This document shows, piece by piece, positions 52,385-62,018 of a DNA stretch of 64,000 nucleotides. The stretch is taken from contig CAWISR010000003.1 of assembly GCA_963838845.1 (NCBI GenBank), positions 186,001 to 250,000 on the forward strand, in the 5' to 3' direction. Within the stretch, counting starts at the first letter, position 1. Each line of letters opens with the position of its first letter. Source of the DNA: CAVRXQ01 sp963838845. Lineage in GTDB: Bacteria; Actinomycetota; Acidimicrobiia; Acidimicrobiales; Bog-793. A program made the position numbers and the translations under genes. The notes below the pieces were generated by a model. It ran no database searches. It worked only from the letters and a program-made list of their open reading frames with translations, and had not been told where the DNA came from.

Positions 52385-54166
52385 TGGCCGAGGCGACGGG
52401 TACGACCCGCCTCGAGAGCCCTCCCTACCGGGCACCGGTCGCGGAAATCTCCCTCGCCCTCGACTCCGTCGGCCTCGAGCAGCTCTTGTCGTTAAAACCG
52501 TTCGCCGAGATCGACCGCCAGGCGATCGACGACGCGCTCGCCGAGTTCGGCCGCTTCGCGTCGGAGGTCATCGCACCGACTGACCGGCAGGGAGACGTTG
52601 AGGGGAGCCGCCTCGCCACCGCGTCAGGAGCGGTCGTGACCCCTGCGGGTTTCGCCGACGTCTACCGGCGCTTCGTTCAAGGCGGCTGGGGTGCCCTGCA
52701 GTTCCCAGCGGAATTCGGTGGCGCGGGACTTCCTGCGGTCGTCGGACTGGCGATCTCGGAGATGTTCGCCTCGGCGAACCTCTCGCTCTCGCTCGTTCCA
52801 GTTCTCACCCAAAGCGGAATCGAGCTCCTGATGTCCTGGGCTACAGATGACCAGCGCGGCGACCTACCTCCCGAACCTTCTTTCAGGGCGTTGGACGGCG
52901 ACGATGAACCTCACCGAGCCGGAGGCCGGGTCGGATCTCGCCGAGGTTCGCACGGTGGCGAGGCCCGATGGCGACGGCCGCTGGCGCCTGTACGGCACGA
53001 AGATCTTCATCACCTGGGGCGAGCACGACCTGGCGGAGAACATCATCCACCTCGTCCTCGCCCGCACCCCCGACGCGCCAGTCGGCACGAAGGGGCTGTC
53101 GCTGTTCATCGTCCCGAAGCTGATCGTCGACGAGCGGGGCAATCCCGGCGAGAAGAACGCTCTGCGTTGCGAGCGACTGGAAGAAAAACTCGGGTTGCAC
53201 GGAAGTCCCACATGTGTCATGAGCTATGACGGCGCCTTGGGCGAGCTTGTCGGAGCCGAGCATTCGGGTCTCGCGGCGATGTTCACGATGATGAACGTCG
53301 CCCGGATCGCGATCGGCGTCGAGGGCCCCGCCGTCGCAGAACGCGCCTTCCAGCAAGCCGAGCGGTACGCACGCGAACGGTTGCAGGGCCGCGCGCTGAA
53401 AGATGAGCCGCTGACGCGCTCGGCGATCGTCAACCACCCCGATGTGCGCCGGATGTTGCTTTCGATGCGAACGCTCGCCCTCGCCGGGAGGCTCCTCACC
53501 TACGACGCGATGGCCCAGCGCGACTTCGCCCGCCACCGAGAAACCTCCTCGGATCGCCAGCGCGCGCAGCAGTTGTGCGACTTCCTCACGCCAATCGCCA
53601 AAGCGTGGAGCAGCGACGCCGGATGCAGTGCCGCATCGCTCGGTATCCAGGTCTTGGGCGGCGCCGGCTACATCGAGGAATCCGGGATGGCCCAGCGCCT
53701 GCGGGACGTCCGGATCACGCCGATCTACGAAGGGACGAACGGCATCCAAGCGATCGACCTGGTGGTGCGAAAGGTCGGGCGCGACCAAGGGGCAACCGCC
53801 GAGAATGTGATCGCCTCGCTGCGTTCGCTCGCGGGCGAGCGTTTTCAAAGCCCTGGCGCGCTCGCCGTCTCCTTCGAGGCGCTCTCCCAAGCGACGGATG
53901 CGTTCGCCTTGACGACGCGGTGGATGCTCGACCAACTCGGCGGTGACGCGGACGATGCGCTGGCCGGCGCGACGAGCTACCTCGAGCTCGCGGCGCTCAC
54001 GCTCGCGGGCGCAGCGATGACCCGACGGGCGCTTCACGCGCAGAACGCCGGTCTTGCCGAAAAGGCGATCGACGACGCGAACTTCTTCGCCACCGAGTTC
54101 GTGGCGAAAACCGCAGGACTCGTCGTTCCCGTCACGGCAGGCGCCGATAGGCTCGCACTCGACTAG
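52384..54166 (+). CDS. FadE5-like acyl-CoA dehydrogenase, interrupted by one-base frameshift
   Basis: FAD-dependent acyl-CoA dehydrogenase of the long (about 600 residue) class with a C-terminal extension. The first frame covers the helical N domain to LLMSWATDDQR; the second resumes with ATYLPNLLSGRWTATMNLTE and contains PEAGSDLAEVRTVA, GTKIFITWGEHD, ENIIHLVLART, GTKGLSLFIVPK and the catalytic Glu in PIYEGTNGIQAIDL. The break lies at about 52858, and 1783 bases is a multiple of three plus one, so one extra base explains it; repaired length is 593 residues. The start GTG overlaps the icmF stop (TAGTG). It should pass electrons to EtfBA and act on short or branched acyl-CoA. Confidence 0.92.
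52855..52861 (+). other. Frameshift site in the acyl-CoA dehydrogenase gene
   Basis: CAG CGC GGC GAC reads Q-R-G-D in the upstream frame. Skipping one G of the GG at 52858-52859 gives Q-R-A-T-Y-L-P and continues the conserved domain. This is a CGCGGCG context prone to base-call error. Confidence 0.75.
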
Positions 54167-54290
54167 TGGCGCCCTTCGCCAGAAGGTCAGCGTACGCGTC
54201 GCGGGGGTTCGGCGGGGCAGCATGGGGGCGCGATTTACATAGCGGTCGGGTGCGCGCCGCTGCGCCGCGCCGATGCGTGGAGGACCTTTC

Positions 54291-56330
54291 GTGTTGACGC
54301 GCTATCCGATTGCGATCTCGGTGCTCGGCGTGGCAATCATCGTCGCGTCGTTCCGGCTTTTTCGCCTCTACGGACTGATCTCGAGCGGAAGGCCAGCCCC
54401 GGGACGCTCCGGACACTGGTTCCGCCGAGCCGAGACCGAAACGACGGAAGTGATCGGGCAACGTCGGCTGCTGCGCTGGACCGTGCCCGGCCTCGCTCAC
54501 GCCTTCACGTTCTGGGGATTCATCGTCCTCATCTTCACGATCATCGAAGCGATCGGCGACCTCTTCGATCGCCGTTTCGCGATCCCGGGCATCGGTCACG
54601 CCGCCGCCCTCGGATTCTTCGAAGACGTGTTCGCCGTCGCGGTCCTCGTCGCGCTCATCACGTTCACCGTCATCCGTCTTCGGGAAAGTCCCCATCGCCT
54701 CGATCGGCGTTCACGCTTTTACGGCTCACACACGACCGCAGCGTGGATCACGCTTGCGATGATCTTCCTCGTCATTGCGACGCTGCTTTTGTACCGGGCG
54801 GCACAGACGAACACGGGCGACTTCCCGTACGGATGGTGGGCGTTTGCCTCGCATGGCATCGGACGAGCTCTTCATCCTCTCGGCGTCGGTACGAACCGCA
54901 CGCTCGAAACGGTGTTCGTCGATCTGAATGTCTGCGTGATCGCTGCCTTCTTGGTCTTCGTCGTCTACTCAAAGCATCTGCACATCGTGCTCGCGCCGAT
55001 CAACGTCGCTTTCTCACGCAAACCCCGCGCGCTCGGCGCGCTCGACACGACACCGGACCTCGACCCGGAGAAGATCACCGACGAGACGACGTTCGGTGCC
55101 GGTCGGATTGGGGAGTTCTCGTGGAAACAGTTGCTGGACTTCGCGACCTGCACGGAATGCGGGCGCTGCCAGAGCCAGTGCCCGGCGTGGGCGACGGGAA
55201 AACCGCTATCGCCGAAGCTCGTCGTAATGGATCTGCGAGACGAGCTGCTCCGCTCGTCGAACAACGGCGCGCCCGAAGGCGCCACGACGGACGAAGCCTC
55301 GCTCGTGCCACGGGTGATCGAGCCGGACGTGTTGTGGTCGTGCACGACGTGTGGCGCCTGCGTCGAACAGTGCCCCGTCGACATCGAGCACGTCGACGCG
55401 ATCTTGGACCTGCGTCGCCACGAGGTGCTCATGGAGTCGCGCTTTCCGAGCGAGGCCGGAACCATGCTTCGCAACGTCGAGCGAAGCGGCGACCCCTGGG
55501 GCCTCGGTTCGCAGCACCGCCTCGACTGGACCGAGGGCCTCGGTTTCGACGTCGCCGTCGTGACCGACGAGATCCCCGACGGCATCGAGTACCTGTTCTG
55601 GGTCGGATGTGCGGGCGCCTTCGACGACCGGGCACGCTCGACGACGCAGTCGATCGCCCGCCTGTTGCGCCGAGCGGGAATCTGCTTCGCCGTCCTCGGG
55701 CCCGCTGAGTCGTGCACGGGGGACCCACCGAGGCGGCTCGGGAATGAGTACCTCTTCCAAGAGCAGGCGAAGGCGAACATCGAGCGGCTCAACGAAGCGA
55801 GGGTCCGCAAAGTGCTGACGTCGTGCCCGCACTGTTTCAACACGATCGCGAATGAGTACCCCGCTCTCGGCGGTGACTTCGAGGTCATCCACCACGCGCA
55901 GCTCCTCGATGAGCTCGTCTCGTCAGGACGTCTCGCGCCGCACGCCGTCGACCAGACCGTGACCTATCACGACCCGTGCTACCTCGGGCGGCACAACCGG
56001 ATCTTCGACGAGCCCCGAACGGTCGTGCGCGCGACGACCTCGGTCGCACCGATCGAGATGCATCGCTGTCGAGAGCGCGGTTTTTGCTGCGGGGCAGGCG
56101 GCGCGCGCATGTGGCTCGAGGAGTCGATCGGAACCCGGATCAACCTCGATCGTACCGACGAAGCCCTGGCTACGGGAGCGGACGTCGTCTCGACGGCGTG
56201 CCCTTACTGCAAGATCATGATCGACGACGCGGTGCGGGCGCGCGGCAAAGAACAAGATGTCCGCGTCGTCGACATCGCCCAGCTCCTCGACGAGACGACA
56301 CCCGAAGAGCCCGTCACGCTCAGCGACTGA
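54291..56330 (+). CDS. etfD: Membrane iron-sulfur ETF dehydrogenase (EtfD-like)
   Basis: Predicted 679-residue protein. The N-terminal 240 residues have five or six membrane helices of the NarI/DsrM cytochrome-b type (HAFTFWGFIVLIFTIIEAIG, FAVAVLVALITFTVI, ITLAMIFLVIATLLLY, CVIAAFLVFVVYSKHLHIV). Two ferredoxin-type motifs follow, CTECGRCQSQCP and CTTCGACVEQCPVD, then two HdrD-like CCG domains, with HDPCYLGRH and CCGAGGARM in the second. Mycobacterial EtfD (Rv0338c) has this architecture and reoxidises ETF at the membrane; the gene's company of EtfBA and acyl-CoA dehydrogenases agrees. GTG 54291 follows GGAGG. It overlaps the convergent dehydrogenase by 11 bases. Confidence 0.92.
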   Translation: MLTRYPIAISVLGVAIIVASFRLFRLYGLISSGRPAPGRSGHWFRRAETETTEVIGQRRLLRWTVPGLAHAFTFWGFIVLIFTIIEAIGDLFDRRFAIPGIGHAAALGFFEDVFAVAVLVALITFTVIRLRESPHRLDRRSRFYGSHTTAAWITLAMIFLVIATLLLYRAAQTNTGDFPYGWWAFASHGIGRALHPLGVGTNRTLETVFVDLNVCVIAAFLVFVVYSKHLHIVLAPINVAFSRKPRALGALDTTPDLDPEKITDETTFGAGRIGEFSWKQLLDFATCTECGRCQSQCPAWATGKPLSPKLVVMDLRDELLRSSNNGAPEGATTDEASLVPRVIEPDVLWSCTTCGACVEQCPVDIEHVDAILDLRRHEVLMESRFPSEAGTMLRNVERSGDPWGLGSQHRLDWTEGLGFDVAVVTDEIPDGIEYLFWVGCAGAFDDRARSTTQSIARLLRRAGICFAVLGPAESCTGDPPRRLGNEYLFQEQAKANIERLNEARVRKVLTSCPHCFNTIANEYPALGGDFEVIHHAQLLDELVSSGRLAPHAVDQTVTYHDPCYLGRHNRIFDEPRTVVRATTSVAPIEMHRCRERGFCCGAGGARMWLEESIGTRINLDRTDEALATGADVVSTACPYCKIMIDDAVRARGKEQDVRVVDIAQLLDETTPEEPVTLSD

Positions 56331-57483
56331 GGCCGAGAGCACGAGCGATGATCATTCGCTGGACTTCTGAGGTCCCTTCGCCGATCTCGAGGATCTTCGC
56401 GTCGCGGTAGAAGCGTCCGACGGGGGTTTCGTTCATGAACCCGTAGCCGCCGAAGATCTGGGTTGCCTCGCGCGCGTTCACCATCGCGGTGTCCGAGGCG
56501 ACGAGCTTTGCGATCGCGGCGAACTCCTTGAAACGCTCCCCCTTCGCCATCCGGCGCGCGGCGTCGTGGTAGGCAAGCCGAGCGATGTGCGTGCGCGCGT
56601 GCATGTCGGCGAGTTTGAACTGGATCACCTGGAAGTGCCCGATCGTTCTTCCGAACGCCTCGCGCTCGTTCACATAGCGAACGCACTCATCGATGCACCC
56701 CTGTGCGAGTCCGACTGACAACGCGGCGATCGCGATCCTGCCCTCGTCGAGGGTCTCGAGGAACTGCGCGTAACCCTTGCCGCGCCGTCCGAGCAGATTG
56801 TCCGCAGGCACACGACAGTCGCTAAAGGAGAGCTCCCGCGTATCCGAGGCGGACCAGCCGACCTTTGAATAGCGCTTGCCCACGACGAAGCCGGGCGTCC
56901 CCGACGGAACGATGACCGTCGAGATTTCGCGCTCGTCGCCAGGTTCCGACGTGATCGCTGTGATCGTGACGAGCGAGGTGATGTCGGTACCCGAGTTCGT
57001 GATGAAGGCTTTCGAGCCGTTGATCACCCATTCATCACCCTCGAGCGACGCGGTCGTCCGCGTCGCGCCAGCGTCGGTACCTCCACCGGGTTCGGTGAGC
57101 CCGAAGGCGGCAAGGCTCTCACCGCTGCACAACGGCGGCAGAAAGCTCTTTTTCTGCTCCTCGGATCCGAAGCGGAAGATCGGCATCGCGCCAAGACCGA
57201 CGGCGGCCTCGAGGGTGATCGCGACCGACGAGTCCACGCGGGCGAGCTCTTCGAGCGTGAGACAGAGGGCGAAGAAGTCGCCACTCATGCCGCCGTACTC
57301 CTCGGGGAACGGCAGCCCGAAGAGGCCGAGCGCCGCCATCTTCGCGACGATCGGATACGGGAACTCGTCCTTTTCGTAGTACTCGCCGATCACTGGCGCG
57401 ACCTCTTGGCGGGCAAAGCGTTCGACCGTGCGCCGCAGCTCGTCGTGTTCTGGACTGAGTTCGTAATCGAACGTCATCGTCAT
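56320..57483 (-). CDS. Acyl-CoA dehydrogenase, probably short/branched-chain
   Basis: Predicted 387-residue acyl-CoA dehydrogenase. FAD and substrate motifs are LAAFGLTEPGGGTDAGATRT, WVINGSKAFITNSG and the C-terminal REATQIFGGYGFMNETPVGRFYRDAK, EIGEGTSEVQR with the usual catalytic-Glu region. The gene directly follows the biotin carboxylase gene with an ATGA overlap, the order of mycobacterial accD1-accA1-fadE19, so isovaleryl-CoA or a similar branched acyl-CoA is a plausible substrate. It ends inside etfD, an 11-base tail-to-tail overlap. Confidence 0.95.
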   Translation of the reverse strand: MTMTFDYELSPEHDELRRTVERFARQEVAPVIGEYYEKDEFPYPIVAKMAALGLFGLPFPEEYGGMSGDFFALCLTLEELARVDSSVAITLEAAVGLGAMPIFRFGSEEQKKSFLPPLCSGESLAAFGLTEPGGGTDAGATRTTASLEGDEWVINGSKAFITNSGTDITSLVTITAITSEPGDEREISTVIVPSGTPGFVVGKRYSKVGWSASDTRELSFSDCRVPADNLLGRRGKGYAQFLETLDEGRIAIAALSVGLAQGCIDECVRYVNEREAFGRTIGHFQVIQFKLADMHARTHIARLAYHDAARRMAKGERFKEFAAIAKLVASDTAMVNAREATQIFGGYGFMNETPVGRFYRDAKILEIGEGTSEVQRMIIARALGLSR

Positions 57484-59537
57484 TGAGTCGCTGTCTCCTC
57501 CCTGGGCACGATTCCCTCGTCGTTCACCTCACGCACGCCACTACCGTCCCCGCCCGCGCGCTCTTCCTCGATCACGGCGATCTCCTCGCCCATATTCACG
57601 CGGTCGCCAACTGCGACGTGCACGGTGGCAACCGTTCCTGTGACCGAAGCGACGACGGTGTGTTCCATCTTCATCGCCTCGACGACGAACAGGACCTCGC
57701 CCGCTTCCACGTGGTCTCCCTTGGACACCTCGACGACAGCAACGGCGCCCGGCATCGGGCTGCGTACCGTGCCGTCTCCACCTCCCGAAGAACCCTCGAC
57801 CGCGCGCTCGAAAGCCGGGACGACACGGAAGGTCCACCAGGCGGAGCCACGCCCGAGGAATCGCGCCGCGCCGGAGCGGGCGTACGCGTAGGTGCTTCGC
57901 CGTTCGTCGAGGAGCACTACCAGCGTGCCCGCGTCGTATTCCGCTCGGGCAGATCGCGCAGGGGAGTCCCCAATCGCGATCTCGGCCGATCGCGCCCTTC
58001 CCCGCCAGCGGACGTCGTAGCGCTCGCCGGATCCGAACTTGATCGTGCGCGTCGAGTACGCCGGTCCTGCAACCCGCCAGCCACCAGGGATCGACCACGG
58101 GTCGACGATCGGTCCGAGTGGTTCGTCCTCGAGCACCAGCGCGAGTGCCGCGGCGGCAATGACGTCGTCGTCGAGGGGGGTTTCTCGGTAGTGGCTGAGC
58201 GCGCGCTCTGCGAGCCCGGTGTCGAGCTCTCCGGCGCGCAGATCCGGGTCTTCCAGGAGATGAACGAGGTAGTCGAGGTTTGTCCGGACGCCGAGAACCG
58301 ACGTCTCGTTGAGCGCTCGCTCGAGCCGGTTCAACGCCGCTTCGCGCTCGGGTCCCCAGGCGATGACCTTGGCGAGCATCGGGTCGTAGTCATCGGTGAC
58401 GACGCTGCCGGTTTCGATTCCCGAGTCGACGCGGACGTGTTCTGCGATCGGTTCGCGGTACGCGACGATCCTCCCACCGGTCGGCAGGAATCCCCGGAGC
58501 GGATCCTCCGCGTACACGCGCGCTTCGATCGCGTGCCCGTCGGGGACGACCATCGCTTGATCGAACTCCAGGGGCTCGCCCGCGGCGATGCGCAACTGCC
58601 ACTCGACGAGGTCGAGGCCAAGGATCATTTCGGTGACGGGATGCTCGACTTGCAGCCGCGTGTTCATCTCCAAGAAGAAATGCTCGTTTGGCGCGCCTGA
58701 CGGGACGACGAACTCGACCGTCCCTGCGCCGACGTACCCGCACGCTCTCGCGACCGTGATGGCGTGTTCACCGAGCACCGCTCGCGTGGGGGCGTCGATG
58801 AGTGGCGAGGGAGTCTCTTCGACGATCTTTTGGTGGCGGCGCTGGAGACTGCACTCGCGCTCGAACAGGTGAAGCGTGTTGCCGGAGTTGTCGGCGAGCA
58901 CCTGCACCTCGATGTGTCGGGGACGCTCGACAAAGCGCTCGACGAACAACGAGTCGTCGCCGAAGGCGGCAAGGGATTCGCGACGCGCCCCTTGGAGGGC
59001 GAGTTCGAGATCCGAAGCCTCGGCGACGAATCGCATCCCCTTGCCACCCCCGCCGGCGGAGGGCTTGATCAGCACTGGGAACCCGATCTCTCGAGCCGCC
59101 TCGGCGAGCTCGGAATCGGTCATCCCCGGATCGTCACGACCTGGGACGACAGGGACTCCAGATTCTCTTGCGAGCTTCCTCGCGCGAATTTTGTCGCCCA
59201 TCGCGGAGATTGCGGCAACCGGTGGGCCCACGAAGGTCAGGCCGGCATCGCCACACGCCGACGCGAACTGAGCGTTTTCGGAGAGGAATCCGTAGCCGGG
59301 GTGCACCGCCTCCGCCCCCATCGACTGCGCGGCTTCGACGATCACGTCGACGGCGAGATAGCTCTCCTGGGCAGCCGGAGGGCCGACGCGCACCGATCGA
59401 TCAGCGCGCTTGACGTGCAAGGCGTCACGGTCAGCATCGCTGTAGATCGCGATCGACTCGATGCCCATGCGGCGCATGGTGCGAAAGATCCGAACGGCGA
59501 TCTCGCCACGATTCGCGACAAGAACCGAATCGAACAC
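57480..59537 (-). CDS. accA1: Methylcrotonyl-CoA carboxylase, biotin carboxylase/carrier subunit
   Basis: Predicted 685-residue alpha subunit combining biotin carboxylase and biotin carrier. The N-terminal part has VLVANRGEIAVRIFRTMRRM, AVHPGYGFLSENAQFA, the ATP loop PSAGGGGKGMRFV and EMNTRLQVEHPVTEMI. The carrier has EAMKMEH with biotinyl Lys623. A linker (BT domain) lies between. The paired beta subunit is the methylcrotonyl type, so leucine degradation is the likely pathway. ATG 59537 is three bases after the beta-subunit stop. It overlaps the downstream dehydrogenase by four bases. Confidence 0.95.
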   Translation of the reverse strand: MFDSVLVANRGEIAVRIFRTMRRMGIESIAIYSDADRDALHVKRADRSVRVGPPAAQESYLAVDVIVEAAQSMGAEAVHPGYGFLSENAQFASACGDAGLTFVGPPVAAISAMGDKIRARKLARESGVPVVPGRDDPGMTDSELAEAAREIGFPVLIKPSAGGGGKGMRFVAEASDLELALQGARRESLAAFGDDSLFVERFVERPRHIEVQVLADNSGNTLHLFERECSLQRRHQKIVEETPSPLIDAPTRAVLGEHAITVARACGYVGAGTVEFVVPSGAPNEHFFLEMNTRLQVEHPVTEMILGLDLVEWQLRIAAGEPLEFDQAMVVPDGHAIEARVYAEDPLRGFLPTGGRIVAYREPIAEHVRVDSGIETGSVVTDDYDPMLAKVIAWGPEREAALNRLERALNETSVLGVRTNLDYLVHLLEDPDLRAGELDTGLAERALSHYRETPLDDDVIAAAALALVLEDEPLGPIVDPWSIPGGWRVAGPAYSTRTIKFGSGERYDVRWRGRARSAEIAIGDSPARSARAEYDAGTLVVLLDERRSTYAYARSGAARFLGRGSAWWTFRVVPAFERAVEGSSGGGDGTVRSPMPGAVAVVEVSKGDHVEAGEVLFVVEAMKMEHTVVASVTGTVATVHVAVGDRVNMGEEIAVIEEERAGGDGSGVREVNDEGIVPREETATQ

Positions 59538-59540
59538 GAA

Positions 59541-61166
59541 CTACATCCTGAAGACGCCGAACGCGCTCCCGCTCATCGGCGCGTTCGCCGCGACCGAGAG
59601 ACCGAGACCGAGGACCGTTCGGGTATCCGCCGGGTCGATCACGCCGTCGTCCCAGAGCCTGGCTGTCGCGTAGTAGGGGTTCCCTTGCCGTTCGTACTGA
59701 TTGCGAATCGGGACCTTGAACCGTTCCTCGTCGTCCGCCGACCATGTGTCGCCGCGCGCCTCGAGCTGATCACGGCGCACCGTCGCCAACACGGACGCGG
59801 CCTGGTCGCCACCCATCACCGAGATGCGCGCGTTCGGCCACGTCCAGAGGAAGCGTGGCGAGTAGGCGCGGCCGCACATCGAGTAGTTCCCGGCTCCAAA
59901 TGAACCGCCGATGATCACTGTGAACTTCGGGACGCGCGCGCACGCGACTGCGGTCACCATCTTTGCTCCGTGTTTCGCGATGCCGCCGTGCTCGTATTCC
60001 TTGCCGACCATGAAGCCGCTGATGTTCTGGAGAAACACGAGTGGGACGCCGCGCTGGTCACAGAGCTCGATGAAATGTGCGCCTTTCAAGGCCGATTCAC
60101 TGAACAACACCCCGTTGTTCGCAACTATGCCGGTGAGATTGCCGAAGATGCGAGCAAACCCCGTGACGAGGGTCGGTCCGTACTCCGGTTTGAACTCAAG
60201 AAACCTGCTCGCGTCGACCAAGCGGGCGAGCGCCTCGCGCACGTCGTAGGGGGTCCGTTGATCGGGCGGGACCACGCCCGTGAGCTCGACTGGGTCGTAC
60301 AAAGGAGATTCGATTGGCGCGACATCCCAGTCGGGCGTTCGTTTCGAACCGAGTGTCGCGACGATCTCGCGCACGATTCCGAGCGCCTGCAGATCGTTCT
60401 CGGCCAGATGATCGACAACTCCGGAGATGCGCGCGTGTACTTCGCCACCGCCGAGTTCCTCGGCAGAGACGACTTCACCCGTCGCGGCCTTCACGAGGGG
60501 AGGACCGCCAAGAAAGATCGTTCCCTGATTTCGGACGATGATCGCTTCATCGCTCATCGCCGGGATGTACGCGCCGCCGGCGGTGCACGAACCCAGCACC
60601 GCCGCGATCTGAGGGATCTTGCACGCGGACATCCTCGCCTGGTTGAAGAAGATCCGGCCGAAATGCTCGCGGTCCGGGAACACCTCATCTTGCAGCGGCA
60701 GGAAGGCGCCACCGGAATCGACCAGATAAATACAGGGGAGATGGTTCTCGAGGGCCACCTCCTGCGCGCGCAGGTGCTTTTTCACGGTAATCGGGTAGTA
60801 CGTCCCGCCCTTCACGGTTGCGTCGTTCACGACGACGACGCACTCTCGACCACTGACGCGGCCGATACCCGTGATGATCCCCGCCGCCGGTGCTTCGCCG
60901 TCGTACATCGCGTGCGCGGCGAGCGGCGAGAGCTCGAGGAACGGCGAGCCAGGGTCGACGAGTCGGTCGATCCGGTCTCGGGGCAGGAGTTTGCCCCGCG
61001 CGACATGACGTTTGCGTGACTGCTCGGACCCCCCGAGCCGGGCGCGCCCCAGCTGTTCGTGCAATTCCGCGACCATGGGAGCGTGTGCCTTCTCGTTCGC
61101 ACGAAAGGTTTCGGAGCCCGGGGTTACGTTCACGCCGAGGACCGGGAACTCAGAAGTCGCCTCCAT
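59541..61166 (-). CDS. accD1: Methylcrotonyl-CoA carboxylase, carboxyltransferase subunit
   Basis: Predicted 541-residue carboxyltransferase of the MccB/AccD1 branch. Landmarks are RHVARGKLLPRDRIDRLVDP, GSPFLELSPLAAHAMYD, GGTYYPITVKKHLRAQEVA, YLVDSGGAFLPLQDEVFPDR, GGAYIPAMSDEAIIV and SFGAGNYSMCGRAYSPRFLW. The last is characteristic of methylcrotonyl rather than propionyl carboxylases. ATG 61166 opens the operon, divergent from a TetR gene, with a perfect palindrome between them. Together with the biotin subunit and dehydrogenase it forms a leucine or odd-branched-acid degradation operon like mycobacterial accD1-accA1-fadE19. Confidence 0.95.
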   Translation of the reverse strand: MEATSEFPVLGVNVTPGSETFRANEKAHAPMVAELHEQLGRARLGGSEQSRKRHVARGKLLPRDRIDRLVDPGSPFLELSPLAAHAMYDGEAPAAGIITGIGRVSGRECVVVVNDATVKGGTYYPITVKKHLRAQEVALENHLPCIYLVDSGGAFLPLQDEVFPDREHFGRIFFNQARMSACKIPQIAAVLGSCTAGGAYIPAMSDEAIIVRNQGTIFLGGPPLVKAATGEVVSAEELGGGEVHARISGVVDHLAENDLQALGIVREIVATLGSKRTPDWDVAPIESPLYDPVELTGVVPPDQRTPYDVREALARLVDASRFLEFKPEYGPTLVTGFARIFGNLTGIVANNGVLFSESALKGAHFIELCDQRGVPLVFLQNISGFMVGKEYEHGGIAKHGAKMVTAVACARVPKFTVIIGGSFGAGNYSMCGRAYSPRFLWTWPNARISVMGGDQAASVLATVRRDQLEARGDTWSADDEERFKVPIRNQYERQGNPYYATARLWDDGVIDPADTRTVLGLGLSVAANAPMSGSAFGVFRM

Positions 61167-61228
61167 CTCTCTCGGACCTCTCTCGCTGCCTTCTGCGCCG
61201 ATGGGGCGTTGATCGGCGATTGGAAACT

Positions 61229-61244
61229 GTTAACGATCGTTAAC
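61229..61244. promoter_or_regulatory. Perfect 16-bp palindrome, candidate TetR operator
   Basis: GTTAACGATCGTTAAC is fully self-complementary. It lies 62 bases before the accD1 start and 47 bases before the tetR start, between the divergent genes. A palindrome of this length and position is the expected form of a TetR-family operator; the protein encoded at 61292 is the obvious candidate. Confidence 0.85.
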
Positions 61245-61291
61245 GACTTCTACTACCATAGCCGCCGCCTGCGGATACGTCGAGAGGACCG

Positions 61292-61897
61292 ATGAAGGAC
61301 AACTCCGAACGCGGTGGCACACCAACGCTGGCGCGCCGCCAGCAGATCCTCGAGGTCGCCGCCCACATGTTCGTCGAACGGGGCTTCCGGGGAACGTCGA
61401 TCGACGACCTCGGAGCGGCGATCGGGGTTACAGGACCTGCTCTGTACCGGCACTTCCCTGCAAAGGAGGCCCTACTCGCTGAGCTTCTCATCGGCGTGAG
61501 CGAGGACCTGGTCAACGGGGCGAGAGTTCGAACCAACCCCTTGGCGGGTGGCTCGCCCCTGTCGTCGTTGGTCGACTACCACGTTGACTTCGCGCTCGAC
61601 CATCCGGAATTGATCACCGTGCAGAGCCGAGACCTCGATTGCCTTAGCGAAATCGACCAAGCGCGCGTTCGAGAACTTCAACGCGCGTACGTCGAGCTGT
61701 GGGTCGATGCCGTCATCGATGCGAGCCCGGGCGCCGCCCACGCGAGCGCGCGGGCGGCGGTACACGCTGCGTTCGGACTGATGAACTCGACTCCTCACAG
61801 CGCGCGACTCGGGCGCGACGAGATGCGAAAACTCCTCACCGAGATGGCGCTCGCCGCGCTCGCGAGCCTCGAATCGCGAGGCGACGAGCGCGGCTGA
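61292..61897 (+). CDS. TetR family regulator of the carboxylase operon
   Basis: Predicted 201-residue TetR repressor. DNA-binding domain: RRQQILEVAAHMFVERGFRG, then TSIDDLGAAIGVTGPALYRH as helix-turn-helix. The C-terminal TetR_C-like part has LSSLVDYHVDFALDHPELITVQ. ATG 61292 is 15 bases after GAGAGG, a weak ribosome-binding site. It is placed exactly as BkaR (Rv2506) is to the mycobacterial accD1 operon, so control of branched-chain acyl-CoA use is likely (inference). Probable effector: an acyl-CoA intermediate. Confidence 0.93.
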   Translation: MKDNSERGGTPTLARRQQILEVAAHMFVERGFRGTSIDDLGAAIGVTGPALYRHFPAKEALLAELLIGVSEDLVNGARVRTNPLAGGSPLSSLVDYHVDFALDHPELITVQSRDLDCLSEIDQARVRELQRAYVELWVDAVIDASPGAAHASARAAVHAAFGLMNSTPHSARLGRDEMRKLLTEMALAALASLESRGDERG

Positions 61898-62018
61898 TCA
61901 CATCGCGTTTGTCCGTTCTATCTGGCGTCGCCTCCAGCCTCGATTTCAGGGTTCGCGGCGCACCGCCGATGCGTCGACGAGACTTATCGACCGAGGCGAA
62001 CAGCTCAGAAGGGACGTG

